A stretch of DNA of 64,000 nucleotides, taken from Silurus meridionalis (Eukaryota; Chordata; Actinopteri; Siluriformes; Siluridae). Under the pieces are notes generated by a model, which was not told where the DNA came from, did not search any database, and worked only from the letters and a program-made list of their open reading frames with translations. The DNA lies in contig NC_060899.1 of the NCBI RefSeq assembly GCF_014805685.1, positions 13,031,454 through 13,095,453 on the forward strand, in the 5' to 3' direction. Below, piece by piece: positions 50,297-63,350 of the stretch. Position 1 is the stretch's first letter. Each line of letters begins with the position of its first letter. The position numbers and the translations under genes are program-made.

Positions 50297-50599
50297 TGTG
50301 AGTTCAGATGTGGGACACCTTTAAACTCGTCTTCGTGCAGCCCCAGGACTGAAAAATGTTTGCGAGGCCCTTGCAGTTTGCTCTAGGCACAAACCCTAGA
50401 GATGTATATCTTTGCAGAAGTGATCAAAGAAGTGACCATGAACAGGAACAACTGCTGAAGTTTCTTATTCTCTGGCTCTCTCCTTTGACTGGAATGTTTT
50501 CCTAAAAGCTGAAGGAGGAGCCATGAATCTACGGCCTCTAGCTGTGTCCAATGTACCAAGCTCTGTTTCAAATATTAACCCTATACAGGGTTTTGTCAT

Positions 50600-50607
50600 T
50601 TTAAATA
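50600..50607 (-). promoter_or_regulatory. Possible olfml3 TATA-like box
   Basis: TATTTAAA on the - strand about 300 bp upstream of the ATG. It would place transcription start near 50570 and give a 5'UTR of about 270 bp. It is weak, because such words are common in AT-rich DNA. Confidence 0.2.
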
Positions 50608-50825
50608 CGTGCGAGGAAAACGATAAACATACAATCATGTAGCTAATCCATGTCAGTAAAATTGTGGGAAACTAAATTGCTTTCTGGGTTCATCATGTGA
50701 TCAACACCCTGCCTTACTTTCTTTCTTTCTTTTTGTTTGCCAGAAGGATGCAAGGAGATAAACGGTAGCCTAGATAGCATCGCTTGGAAGAAAAGGCATT
50801 GTGGCAAGTTTAATCATTAAAAAAC

Positions 50826-50826
<1 letters not shown>

Positions 50827-50872
<46 letters not shown>
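50827..50872 (+). repeat. (AAT)n microsatellite
   Basis: About 15 trinucleotide units next to the SINE fragment at 50895. Confidence 0.93.
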
Positions 50873-50874
<2 letters not shown>

Positions 50875-50894
50875 CTGTTAATGTCTGCAAAGCT

Positions 50895-51065
50895 GTAAAA
50901 CTTCTCCCATTAGGGGTCGCCACAGCGGACCATCCGCATGTTTGATTTGGCACGTTTTTACGCTGGAAGCCCTTCCTAACGCAACCCTCCCCATTTATCT
51001 GGGCTTGGGACCGGCACTAAGGCTTGTGCAACCCTAATGGCTGGGGTTCGATCCCTGCCCGAACT
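50895..51065 (-). mobile_element. tRNA-Glu SINE fragment
   Basis: Body as at 7420 (aggggtcgccacagcggacc on +), with only a decayed piece of the head (ggggttcgatccctgcccg). It lies just upstream of olfml3 and ends about 300 bp beyond the proposed TATA-like box. Confidence 0.72.
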
Positions 51066-51744
51066 TTTTAAAAAGTTGTTTCATTATATTTCTGCCATTT
51101 GGACTCCTCATAAACAGACTAGAATATAAATAGAATAGTCTCCTTAAAGGTCCTAAAGCCATCGTCATGTCTTGCTATAATTCGAAGTAAACAACAATTA
51201 AATTCAGGGTGATTTATTCTAAAGCAGATACAGCACATATTTTCAATCAGCCAACTAAGACAGCAGGTACAGCAAACATGTGCCACCTACACGAAATCTG
51301 CTTTATTAAACAGCATATTGGCTGTTCGCATGTTTAGACAGTAACAGAATAAGCCAACACCTCCACAATGGAAGAGCAGATCGTCTCGGGGAAAAAAAAG
51401 GTAAAGAAATAAAAACAGGAAACAAACTAGCTTTATTCCGATGGTACGGAATTTCATTTGTTCCACGGAGAAAGGCAAAGTTGATCATTTAAAAAAAAAA
51501 AAGAGTAACTAACAAATCATTAACAGTATATAATAGATTTACCATGATGAAGATTACAGTATAGCACAGAAGGCATTGATTAATTTGTTATTTCAGGAGA
51601 CAGTAATTCGGCATGCAAATCTTATATTAATCTGTTTCTCCCAAGGCTTATATTAAACTGTTTCTCCAATCAAGCAATTCTTAAAACAGTCAAGCATGAA
51701 AACATACAAATACAAGAGCTTCAAGAGCAGTTGTTGTTCACTAC

Positions 51745-52380
51745 ATCCAGAGGTGGGAAGTAAATATCTGTACTTTCTACTTCTTACATTTTTAAACCAG
51801 ACTTCATACTTTCATTTGAATCTATTTGGTGATATGACCAATATTTTTGTTCTTCTCATTGCGCATTTTCAGTCCATCAACCTATTTCTTGTCATTGCAC
51901 GGATTTTTTTTACAACGTACCACTGGTGTATTATTTCCCGGCCATCACGCACTACAGATGTAGGCTAGCCTAAGAAGCTACGAAGCCTACAAAGACAGAA
52001 GGCAACAAGAAGTATGGGGTTGAGGTGGTTGAGGGAGTCAGTGATGTAAACATGACTGAGAACAAACACATTCATTATCTCCTGATCATCATCATCATCT
52101 TCTTTGCTCTTGTTGTGTTCTATATGGTGGCTGTTCAGCCTGGATACATTCATTAGGTAACAAAATGTCAAATTCTTTTGGATTAATATATTAATATGAC
52201 ATGAGGTCTAGTTACTAGCATGACACAAAAACAGGTCGTAGTAATTGCTAATTTTTAGCCCAAACTTCTTTACTTTAATTTGAGTAAAAAAAGTTTATTT
52301 AGTACTTCAACTTTTAAAAACATGAGTATCTATGATTCTACTTGATTGAAGGATGTGTGTACTTTTGCCATCTCTGACTG
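51745..52380 (+). repeat. MITE-like element of about 635 bp
   Basis: Starts ccagaggtgggaagtaaata and ends gtgtgtacttttgccatctc then tgactg, an imperfect inverted pair seen in fish MITEs. No coding sequence. Confidence 0.5.
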
Positions 52381-52574
52381 CATTAAATGGTGCCAGACAA
52401 GCTGATTGGAGTATTTCTTAACACAGAAGTCTCTAGAATTTATTCAGAATAGTGCAAAAAACAAAACATGTGAGGAATTTTGTTGATGGGAAAGGTCAAC
52501 AAGGACAGGATGGCAACTGTAACTCAAATAACCACTCGCATGTCAGAATACACAGAACAGGCACCCGATGCTAC

Positions 52575-52865
52575 AATCAAATTAAGTTTTATTTGTCACT
52601 TTCAAGAGTGGAAATGGTCCCAAATCAGCGTTACAGAGGTAAATTAGATTACAAATACAAATTTTAAATGTATAAATCAGGTTTATCGATAAGTTTATCC
52701 CACATGAACTAGTGACAGTAGCAATGAAAAACCCCCTGAGATGCGAAGAAACCAATGGGAGGAACCAGACTCAAAATGAAACCTGATGAAAAGTTCCATC
52801 ATTGTTGCGGTTATCAACTGTTTACTGAAGGAGACTCGAGTGTAAAACTATTCATGGTGATTGTA
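52575..52865 (+). repeat. Dispersed repeat family C, copy 2
   Basis: Contains aagttttatttgtcactttc, gaggaaccagactcaaaatg and gttatcaactgtttactgaa then ggagactcgagtg. Confidence 0.6.
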
Positions 52866-53739
52866 GTCCTATGTAGCAAACTGTTTATCTTTAATTGCAT
52901 TCGTTTAACCCCTTCACAGGAACTTCATGGATCTGTAGACTGTTTATGTCTACAACGGGCACAGATGTTTTCTTATCTTCAGTTGTTCGTTTTGATTGAG
53001 CCTGTGCCTTCTGTAGTCTCAGATTCCTGTTCCTGGCTGCATGATTTCATCCACTGTGCTGCTGCAACATGGCTGACTGTCTGAATAAGATGTGCTACAA
53101 GCATTTCTATTATAGTGACTGGTGAGTGTGTGTCATATTCTGTACAGCAACTTGTATGGCAGATAAACCAGTTTTAAAAAATGATGTAGAGATTGATATG
53201 GTAAAGCTTTCTCTAAGGAGACATTTATTTGCGATTTTTGAAAAGAGTCTTTAGTTTCAGAGGCAAAGCTTTGAAATGGGAAAATCATCAGGATTAAAAT
53301 TAAAAGTACTTAAGTGCCATTCTGTCATGAATAAATTGGTATCACTGGAAAATTGCTTTAGTATAAGAGGACTCATACGCTGTTCTTGGAAATGTATCCA
53401 TTTTGTGAAGGAACACTTAAATGGAACCAAAATGGCTTTTACAGTCTTTAAAAACAATCCTACCGTCACGTTTTTACACCAGCCGTACACAATTTACTGA
53501 GATTTTCTAAATCTGTCAGAAATGTAAAGGCAATGACAAGTAGAAGTGGCACTGTGTTGTGTTTTGGGGCAGCACTGTCATATTGTGAAGGAAACAGCTG
53601 TTCTGGAGTGACACAACATGATTCCACATTAAAAACACAACACATGGTGTCACTTCATCTCGATTTTCCTTATTGTTGTATAAAATTCATCAGTTTATGG
53701 CCAACAGAAAAAACATGTTCACTTTTTTAGAGTTAGCTG

Positions 53740-53905
53740 ATGAACATCCTAGGAAAATATGAGGTGAAATACACATCAGTCCATCGCAGGGCACCATTCA
53801 CATACTGACTGTCCTGCTTTTAGGAGGTGGGAGGAAACTGGAGAACTTCCAAACACCCTATAGGAGCATAGAGAATACTTGAACTCCACAATGACGGTAC
53901 CATAC
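53740..53905 (+). repeat. Retroelement-like fragment
   Basis: Contains cagtccatcgcagggcacca and taggaggtgggaggaaactg, wording of a common fish dispersed repeat. Confidence 0.5.
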
Positions 53906-54234
53906 GCTTCAGCACTACAGTATATACTGCACCAGCACCATGTACCGAATGTATGTTTTCAATGTAATCATCAATGTAAAATATTTAATGTCCAATTTCC
54001 ATTATGCGTTACTATTCAAGTCATCCAAGTCTTTCAATAAATAGATAAAATATTGATGTGTGATCCAGCCAACTCAAGTTCTGGTAGTTTTTGAAATGTA
54101 GGTAGATTGCACCATCTGCTGGCAATGAAGCGCCACATCACCCTTAAAGAAAATAATAATAATAATGATAATGGAATAATAAAACACTCTCAAAGACACT
54201 ACAACTCATTCATCTCTTACAGGTTTACAATTTT

Positions 54235-54860
54235 AGATAAAGTGCCTGTCAAAAGTTTGGAAACCCCTTGACTTTTTGGGGGCATGTGCATGTTCCTTTT
54301 CTTTTTATATGGAACAAACCAGGAAATATACCAGTATGAAGATTTACTTTGACCAAATATATATAAATGTACAAGATGTCCCACTTTATTTTCCCTTACC
54401 ATGAATAACAGATTTACACACTCTTGGCAGAATTCGTTTCTCCAAACATTCAGCTGAAATACTTTGCCTCTTGGAAAACTTGCCGAAGGTGTTCTTCCTT
54501 AGTTGGAGATTTCTGTGATTCAGTTCATTCCAGAGCCGTTCAATAGGATTTAGGAACAGTGACTGGGCAGGTCATTCAATGAGAGATAACATTCCAGTCG
54601 ACTGTCTACTCTCAAAATAACTTACAGAGCTTAAACGTAAGATTGAGCTAATTGTCTTGTTCACTGGTGAAGTGAACTGATAGCTCCAGTCCCCAATTGC
54701 ATAGTGTTTAAGTATGGAATGGTAGAAATGTTACCTCAGTATTCACCCGGAATAAGTCTCCAATGGAGAAGAGATTGATTTGAACACAGATACACTTACA
54801 AGTGTGTTTTCAAGACAGACTTTTCGGGAAAAGCTGGACATCATGTGGAAAGGTCACCCA
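54235..54860 (+). repeat. Decayed Tc1-like DNA transposon
   Basis: Starts at cctgtcaaaagtttggaaac. Interior words (cacactcttggcagaattcg, aggtgttcttccttag) suggest antisense transposase ancestry. Too decayed to translate. Confidence 0.45.
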
Positions 54861-55199
54861 AAACAGAACCATTTATACTTTTGTGTATTCTTATATGCAC
54901 AAAAACTCTCAATTTGCTGTCATTTCAAATCCCCAGGAAAACCGTAATTCAATCATGTACGTAATGCATGGAAAACCCAGGTGGTCTGTGTTTTTGTCTT
55001 TTTATTAGGTTAACATTGATGCTTCTGCTAGAGCTGATGTATGTGGCACAGCTGTGGCTGCAGTGAATTGTGTTCATTGCGTTTTTTGCTTTATAAATGG
55101 CATTTATTCTCGCTGCATGAGATACGTGTCTGTGATGCAGCACACTGTTATACTGTTTCTGCATAATATTGATGGTTTCTATAGCTGTAGTGTCATAAT

Positions 55200-56700
55200 G
55201 ATGGTATTAAGAGGTGGATTGATTCAGGTAGGACACCACTGAAACCCTAGATGTGGAACGCATGGCCAACCATAGTTACACTCAGTGCACGCTAAGGATA
55301 TAAAACATTTTAGGTTTTAATTTCTGCTTCTAGGCAAAGTGGCCACAGTCTCCAGTTTTGTAGACGTATTAACCTAGAGAGGCTAAATCCTCTAATCTGA
55401 TTGGTCGAACTGTAGTTCTAGTTTTTCAGCTCTTTCACAGGGATTTACAGAAGATTATGGATTAATAGTGAAGGTATTTTATTTTATTGGGCATTTTTGG
55501 AAGGAGTCTCCAGTGTCAACACTCTGTAAGTCACTCTTCAGGGTTGAGAACTTGGAAGTCCTGAAAGTCCATGCAGAAGGAACTACTTAAAAGTCCATGC
55601 AACTTTTAATGTAAGTACTCATTAATAATAATCATTAATTAATTTATCGTTGAATCAATTTCAAAAATGTAATTGCTGGCTTATTGCTGTAGAATAAGAT
55701 AAAGAAAAAACATAAGATGTGCTGTTATAGGTGAAATAATGAACATCTTGTAGGTAACAGTAACGTTGCCTGTGCGCTTTAACGCTGATTGATTTCCTAC
55801 AGCAGCTTACCCAGATGTTCCTTATATAACTGATAGAAGTTATTTTTTTCTATCAAAGTTTTCTGAACTCTGTTGCCATAGGATCAAGTAATAATTGTGT
55901 TGGTAATATAATAATAGCTTGTCTTTGTAAATTAATATATTTAGTATGAGGCCAACACCTGCAAGTGCATTGACACCCTACAGTTTTCTACCCTCTTTTT
56001 CTACTTCCTCCTCTACACTCATCCTCTTCTTCTTATTATTATTATTTTTTTTAAATCTTTTTTTCTGTTTGCTAGATTCTACCATATATTACTTAATTAT
56101 ATGAGTTATGGTTGCTCTGTTAGTTAGTTTAGATTATATGTTTCTACTTGTATACATGTAAATTTTTATTTATTAAAAAAACAAACAAACAAACAAAAAA
56201 AACAGCAATGTTTGGCTGTCGGTGAAATAGCATTTCGCTGTACTTCTTACTGTGTATGGTTGTGTGTGATTTAAAATTATTTGAAAATAAATTGGAATTT
56301 AAACATTTCATCATTTAGATGGTTTAAAGAACATAATCTCCAGCCAGAACTGAATAGAATATACAGAATAGTAAACTTTATAAGAGATTTCGGATTGCCA
56401 TGTTCTGCCAACTTTATCCATTAGGGGGCAGCATGACCAAACATTTGGGCTTGATTCGTTATCATCGTGAAAATTAAACATACATGTAAAATCTTACAGA
56501 ATAAAACTCGGAAGAAAAACATTTCTGTATTTGTTTTTATTAAAAGGAGAAATGTAATTATAAATACATACCTATATGTATGTATGAATTCAAAATGAAG
56601 CCAATTTTTCTAAACGTATAAAACTCGATCCATATGGAACTCCCTAAAGCTGCACTAAATCGTTCTTCACACTTTGTCACCCCCATCACCCACAACCTAA
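55200..56700. other. AT-rich DNA, no gene seen
   Basis: No exon, RNA gene or clear repeat recognised between the decayed transposon and the island at 56740. Confidence 0.45.
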
Positions 56701-56739
56701 ACATATATGAAAGGAAACATTTTTTATTGGCCCGAAATA

Positions 56740-57130
56740 ATGATTGAGAGGGTCAGACAACATGACCACCTAGCGCCAGATCGTATAAATGAGCAGGCCA
56801 GCGTCAAAGAGCAGTAAATCCTCCGGCCCCTTGTAAATAGCTTTAATACACGCGAGGCGCCAAATCACTTGACCTGCGTTAGCCTTGCCATTTTCGAGCT
56901 TTCCGCTTGACTGAGCATACCGGAGCCAGCCTCCCTCGTCAGATTCCCTTGCTGTCAGGCCACATTAATGGTGGAGGGCTTATTAGTGAGGCGTTGTCTT
57001 TACCATTCGCGTTCCCCTGCCTTTCCTTTTCCCTGGTTACAACCCCTTAGGGCGCCTTATTTGTGGCTGAGAAGCTAATCAGCTTCCTCAATGACCTCCA
57101 CTTCGTCTCTATCCTTGTCCATGGCTTTCT
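56740..57130. promoter_or_regulatory. Candidate distal enhancer
   Basis: Higher GC than its surroundings, repeat-free: gcgccagatcgtataaatga, ccttgtaaatagctttaata, gcgccaaatcacttgacctg, ccacattaatggtggagg, gcttattagtgag and gagaagctaatcagcttcc. Confidence 0.35.
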
Positions 57131-58699
57131 GAAGGACATAAAATCCTTCCTAGTTAGAATCTAAAATAAAAAACCTGTCAAATGGGTGTCAGTTTAAAAA
57201 AAATAATAATCTCATTTGGGAAGCTGCCCAGGTCTGTGCTTTGGAAGGTTCTTAAACTTGTTCAGACTTGGTGTTTATGTTTGGAATTCTTTGATACCAA
57301 TACTGAATATTGATATCATTTTCATAATATGCTCATTTACTTTAGTATCACATGAACTTCCAATATCTTGTGATACTGCAAACAAACAATAATCTGGATG
57401 TATTTCACGATTAATGACTCTAAACAAAGCGACCTGCAATCTGTTCTGTGAAAATATCAAGAAGATCTGCTCCACTATCCTCCTTCACTCCTAGCAGTAT
57501 CTTTCCTAGAGCACATCAAGGTGGCCAATTTAGGGAGAAAAAAAAAGTGCAAAAAGTGTTACGAATTGCTTCCACAATTGAAAGAGTATTTCAGCATGTG
57601 AGAGCAGTTCAGTTCGGCGAGTACTGAGTACTTGACCTTTATTTACTCATATAGACTATTCATGGCATTATGAAAATCAGTTTGAATGACCTGATCCTGA
57701 CACGGGTTGCCCACTTTCCTTAATATAATTAAAGAAAACTAGCACTCGGCATGAGGAATTTATTGTTGACAACACAATGGCTAGCACCATAAACAGAGCT
57801 AATAGTTGTTCCTTACGAATAGCATTGGTTGCTCAAAATTGATTCGTCGCCATTCATATAACTATACACAGTAAGACCTGAAGTGAAATAGTTTTTACAA
57901 ATGGTTTGCATTAATAAAAGTGCAATTAAAAACAGTATAGAGGAATTAAACAGTATTTTATTATATAAAACAATAGTATACGGAGTATATAAGCAAAAAA
58001 GTGGATTCAACCCTGTATATCCGTCCATATAACTTATACACTGGTACTCATTGGTCTTCTTCACAACAGGAACTACTAAAAGCAAAAGAAATAGCTTGTA
58101 TTTCATGCTAATGAGAAGAATGAAATTTACAACTCATAACGATACCCCTGATATTGAGCTGTGTTATTATTTGCAGTGCGGCTATTTATTCTACCTATGC
58201 CGTTTCAGACCAGTCGTAACTAAACCCGATATTATGCACGCAGTAAAAATGTTGCCTCGTAGCATCAAATGCATCCATTTTTTTCTTTATTTTTATAATG
58301 TCATCACCTCTACTTATTTTGCATGCTAGACTGCGTGTATTAGCTCAGCATTAGAGACCTCACAGAATGGGCCAATTGCTTCAGTGCTTGGAAAAATCCT
58401 GACAAAGCAGCATTCATGCTAGCGGGCTATAAGTGGCCTACCAGCTATGCTGCTGGAAACAGCGACGCAACTCCAGTGCTATGTCATCACTTGAAAACAA
58501 ACTGTAAAGCCCGCAAAAACAAACCGGCTCACCGAAAAAAGCCTGGGCTGTCCTCACGCCACTGCCTCACACGTGTCCCGATGGCAGGGAAACAAGTGTG
58601 CGGGAGCTCTACAGTTCAGCTATCCTACTGAGATGTCTAATTTCTGGAGTTTGAACAGCAATTCCGTGTAAATTTGGGCATATTACAGCCCAGGATTTC

Positions 58700-58860
58700 T
58701 TCCAGGGGGATCAGAGGTAGGGACACATCCTGAACGGGACACCAGGAGTGGGAGATGAAATCAAAAAACCCTGAAGGAAGCACACGGAATATGAAAAACG
58801 CTAGAGAAACCCATGCTCGCGTTCAAATACAGGAACCTAGGAGCTCTGTAGCATCAACAC
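58700..58860 (+). repeat. Decayed repeat related to 53740
   Basis: acacatcctgaacgggacac and aggaagcacacggaatatga, then gctctgtagcatcaacacta, resemble the same dispersed family. Confidence 0.35.
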
Positions 58861-59089
58861 TACCCACATTATGGATTCGTTTTTAATTAACGTAGTTTCT
58901 TAGCAACTACTTATCCCCTCAAATTTAATAGTAGAAATAATTTCCAGAATTAAGAATCCCAGAGAACTGTGGAAGGACCAGACGGTAAATATCAATGCCC
59001 AGGTTGCACGACTTCACACTTCATGTCACTCTGTGGGAAAGCATATTTTGGTGAGGTTTGGGGGGGTGGGGTGGGTTTGTGCACAGAGC

Positions 59090-59330
59090 ATAGCGTTAAC
59101 CCCAGCAGGCGTTAATTAGCGCAGCGCCTCCCATCCACAGCAGGGCACGGCAGGCCGACATGTCCCCTCACGCTCTCTCGCCTCACTCCTATTAGCGCCG
59201 ACTGCTCTCACGCACACACTCTATCCGCTCCGCTTCCAATATGACTAATTTATAAAGAATGCTTCATAACCCCTGATCTGTCAGTGGGTTGAGTGTGATG
59301 GGGAAAGGGAAGAGTGGCAGGAGGCTTGGC
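59090..59330. promoter_or_regulatory. Candidate distal enhancer
   Basis: gcgttaattagcgcagcgcc, cctattagcgccgactgctc and atatgactaatttataaaga: dense homeodomain cores in GC-rich, non-repeat sequence, unlike the AT-rich DNA beside it. Confidence 0.35.
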
Positions 59331-59670
59331 CACTTTGGCTGTTAATAGTTACAGGGTTTTGGATGGCTGACGAGAAAAAAACGAGCATCATTCATCGGCT
59401 TGCGTTATGCACGCTGATTCGGCGATTGCTGTTGCGCAACGTTCATCCAAACCTGTTATTGTTTATAGACTTTTTTTGTTATTTTACTCCAACTATAGCA
59501 TAAAGTTCAACTTTTATAAAGTTATATCATTTATACGATAAGATCAGATCCAATGTTAAATTACATAATACAGACAAAAGTATTGGGACACCTGATTTTT
59601 CCAGTCATATGCGGTGTAATCTGGCGTACCAGTGTAGATTTGTTCATTGCTAAAGACTCAGAGCACTTTT

Positions 59671-59716
59671 GTACGTCACTCTGGACAAGAGTGTCTACTA
59701 AATGTAAATGTAAATG
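59671..59716 (+). repeat. SINE tail segment
   Basis: gtcactctggacaagagtgt followed by ctactaaatgtaaatg, the conserved tail without a head. It lies within decayed MITE sequence. Confidence 0.55.
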
Positions 59717-59729
59717 TTTTTTCCCAAAC

Positions 59730-59860
59730 TTTTACAACAAAGTTGGAGGCACAACGGTATAGGACATCTTTGGATGCAAAAGCATGAAAGTTTCCCAAAA
59801 CCAGCTCCATGAAGATATGGTTATTATGACAGTGACTGTTGACTAAATGTGGAATGAGAT
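59730..59860 (-). repeat. MITE family A, copy 8, reverse fragment
   Basis: Antisense ttacaacaaagttggaggca and ccagctccatgaagatatgg. A terminal piece, caaaagtattgggacacctg, lies at about 59576. Confidence 0.5.
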
Positions 59861-59959
59861 AATCAAAAAGCGCATATGAATCTTTTGTCAGACAAAACAA
59901 AACTTTATATTATAGTTTGTAAGACGTTTGTATGTGATGATTATTTGTAGCCTTGAGAA

Positions 59960-59963
<4 letters not shown>

Positions 59964-60006
<43 letters not shown>
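59964..60006 (+). repeat. (GA)n microsatellite
   Basis: About 21 GA units. Confidence 0.93.
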
Positions 60007-60008
<2 letters not shown>

Positions 60009-60245
60009 TTTTTCATTTCATTTTCTATTAATCACAGACTTGGTGTCATTTCAAGGTTCGGAATGTGATGTCCAAAATAATTTACGATGCATTTCAATGA
60101 TCATGCTCACTAATGGGCCAGCATGAAATCTGATGGTAATAACAGTTAGATTTTGGGAAATGCATTTCCAAATCCCATTGCAGAGATAATTACTGGTTAT
60201 AATTATGCACACTTTAGGGCATGGATCATGCTTTAAAATGAACAA

Positions 60246-60276
60246 TACACACACACACACACACATACACACACAC
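60246..60276 (+). repeat. (CA)n microsatellite
   Basis: CA repeat with one interruption. Confidence 0.9.
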
Positions 60277-60299
60277 GGATCACATGCAAACCAGCATTT

Positions 60300-60610
60300 A
60301 TGACTGTGTGTGGCGCAGACATGCCTTAAAGGCTATTAGCATAATTACCTTGTGGCTTACACATAGCAAATATCTCAGAAACATGTAGCTCAGCCGGTGC
60401 CTCTCTGGTTATCAAATCTGTTAGGGTGAGGGTTCTTTGAGGGATGCCTGTGTGGACCGGCCCCAGAGTCGAAAGACACGTAGATAGAGCTTTCTGCAGC
60501 CTGTTCTATGTGTCACACAGTGTGGAAAAGCACCGTCTAGACTCACCTACTGAGGAAGGATGAGAACTTTGAGAGTCAGCGACTGGTGTAAATTCTATTA
60601 GAGGGAAAGA
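60300..60610. promoter_or_regulatory. Candidate distal enhancer
   Basis: ggctattagcataattacct, ctctggttatcaaatctg, gtgtggaccggccccagagt and cacagtgtggaaaag (Runt-type): complex and repeat-free after the CA tract. Confidence 0.28.
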
Positions 60611-61000
60611 GAGATTAAGGGGTTATTTCTCCCGCTGGATAGAAAGAGCAAGAGATTTTAGTAAACACAAAAAGTCACTGTTGAGTATCAATACTGATTG
60701 ACATCGATTTGCACATAAACACATTTATCTGAGTAAGAGACTTGTGATTTTCCGTGGAGTTTTTTTTTTTTTTTTTCAGATCACACTAACATTTTTTTAA
60801 GTGCCAACACTAGCATTATTGCAGTACACGTGTCAACTATTGAGAGCAGTTTTGCATTAGCAGCAGAGGCATTTGCATTCGTGTAATGTTGATATATATA
60901 AAATAATAATAATAAAAATTATTAATAATAAAAATAATGCACATTTTAATCATTCATTCAGAAAGCCCTAATACTCAAGACACATTAAAAGAGTAAATGT

Positions 61001-61116
<116 letters not shown>

Positions 61117-62149
61117 AACAATCTGCACACAGCAAGGACAAAATGGAACAAGCTGGAGATATATGGGACTGAGAAATATGGGGAAAGGGAGGTAGGGAGG
61201 GAGGGAGAGAGAAAGACAGACAGAAAGAGAGAGAGGGATGCTGCCACAGTCAGACTGGCTGGCTACAACAGGATCTGTAGCGCACGGTGTCATATGATTC
61301 CTGGGGTCAGAGGTTATCCCCACTGATGAATATCGCAACAAGGCCGCTCACACTCACTGAAGACAGGGGAGACGCTTTCACTCCTCCAGTCTGGAAAGTT
61401 TATTGGTGGAATTTCTCCTGCCAGCATGGAACTGTAAACCTGTCTCGTGCCCCGAGAATTACAGCTACAAATATTGGATTGTCTTCAAAATGGTGTTATC
61501 TGTCTGGCCAAGTATCTGTTGTCATCATAAAGTCTGATACCTTATTATTCAGATTTGCAGCTTAAAGCATATTGTTCAGCTAGTTTAATATTAACAATAA
61601 TACAATAATAATAATAATATAAAATCAATTAAGCAGATTAAATGTAAAATAATGAAAATCTTATTTAATACGTTAAAGCAATGTGGTGAAATTTAACACT
61701 AGCTGTGTTTATGACATTTCTATGTGAAATTTATGCCAAATTAATGTCATGCCATTTGGAGATAATAAACCATGAAGAGGTTTATAAACGTGTGTGTGAA
61801 GCGAAGGATATAAGTCTGGACTCACTGACCGGGTCATGGAGATTTATTTTCAGTTTCTATATACACCAAAGCTATTCTTGTAGTCCATTAAACAACAAAA
61901 TATGACTCTGAGTGATTTACCTAGCACAGATGAGCACTGATATTAATGAACACTTTGTCCACAACTTTGTGTCCACAAACATCCTGAAGTGTTTTATTCC
62001 TCTTATATGCGTGTGATAACAGTTTATCAGTAAATGGCAGGTTGTTTGTTTTTATTTACGTATAGTTGCATTTAATGCTGTGAATGAAGCTCTATTTACA
62101 TTTACATAAGTGTTATCATGTATAGTAGGGGAAAATGCTAACACGAGGC

Positions 62150-62720
62150 GCAAAGTTCACCAAGTTAAAAGGTCGCACATATCGCAGCTGTGTGGCCGAG
62201 CATATTTTGCCTGCCTGATCAGTCAGAGATTTCTGTCTTTCATATTCACAAACAGTGTTTCATCTTGTGCAAAGTGGCTCGGAGCTTGAGGCGGCTCAGG
62301 CAGCACGTGGCCCTCACACTTGCTTGCTTTTGCAATTATATAAGAATGTAACGCTGTCCTCCGTGACAGGGTCTGCGAAGGGCTGACAGATGGAAAGAGA
62401 GCCCCGTGGCAGCCCCGTCGTCATGCTTTCGCTCAGGCCGAAAAACCGCGTGCCACTGTGCTATAGTCAGCCTGTAATGAAGCGAGGTGTTGCCAGCTCA
62501 GCCATTTATTAACACGGCTAACAAGGAGCGGAGTGACTGATGGCCGGGTGGCCAGGCATGTGTTTGTGTATGAGAGCTGCACAAAGCCGTGTCAAACCGC
62601 ACCGCATACCGCCACAGACGGGAGAAGAGGAATACATTTGGATTGTTGACGCTGAACTTTATGAACCAGACGAGGCCACATTTCAGCGTTTTTCCCTGTG
62701 CGGCTCCTGTCTCGCTCTCA
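62150..62720. promoter_or_regulatory. Candidate distal enhancer
   Basis: About 570 bp, GC-balanced and repeat-free: aggtcgcacatatcgcagct, ttgaggcggctcaggcagca, gtctgcgaagggctgacaga, gccatttattaacacggc and aacaaggagcggagtgac. Open frames over it have no recognisable protein. Confidence 0.35.
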
Positions 62721-63109
62721 CTCCTGTGTTACTCCTTTCTGGCTTTCTGCCTCCAAAGAATGGCTGGTGTTTTTTGTTTTTTTTGCCCATAATGAAGGGA
62801 ATAAAAAAAATTAATTCCTGTCAATTTCATGTCACACTTCTTTAAATGCTAAACCTTCATTCACCTGTGCTAGCAAACGACAAACATTGCTTTCTATGCA
62901 CTTGTTCAACAAGGAGCTGCAATTTCAATGACAGCAGCAAGCGACCAAGCACCAGCCTTTAACAAGATTTTGCTAAAATTGGCTTGAATGATTCTTCAGA
63001 TCACGAAGTCCTGTCATTCTGTCAGCTCGCATTGAATGTGTATAGAAACATTGCAATGAGAAAAAGCCTGAAAGCAAGAAGCAGAGTTTGTTAGAGCTTT
63101 TTCAGTCCA

Positions 63110-63350
63110 AATCAATTCAATTTTATTTATATAGCAAATATTTCAACAATGGACATTGTCCCAAAGCAGCTTTACAGAAGTAAATAGATTTTGAATATAC
63201 ATTTTCAGTTTTAAATGTATAAATCTGTCCAAATAAATGTATTCTTATTGAGTGAGCCAGTGGTGACAGTGGGAAAGGAAACCTTTTTGAGATGGTATGA
63301 GGTAGATACCTTGAGAGGAACCAGATTTGAAAGGGAACCCATCCTCATCT
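63110..63350 (+). repeat. Dispersed repeat family C, copy 3
   Basis: Contains caattttatttatatagc, caatggacattgtcccaaag, cagctttacagaag, gagaggaaccagatttgaaa and acccatcctcatctgg. Confidence 0.65.
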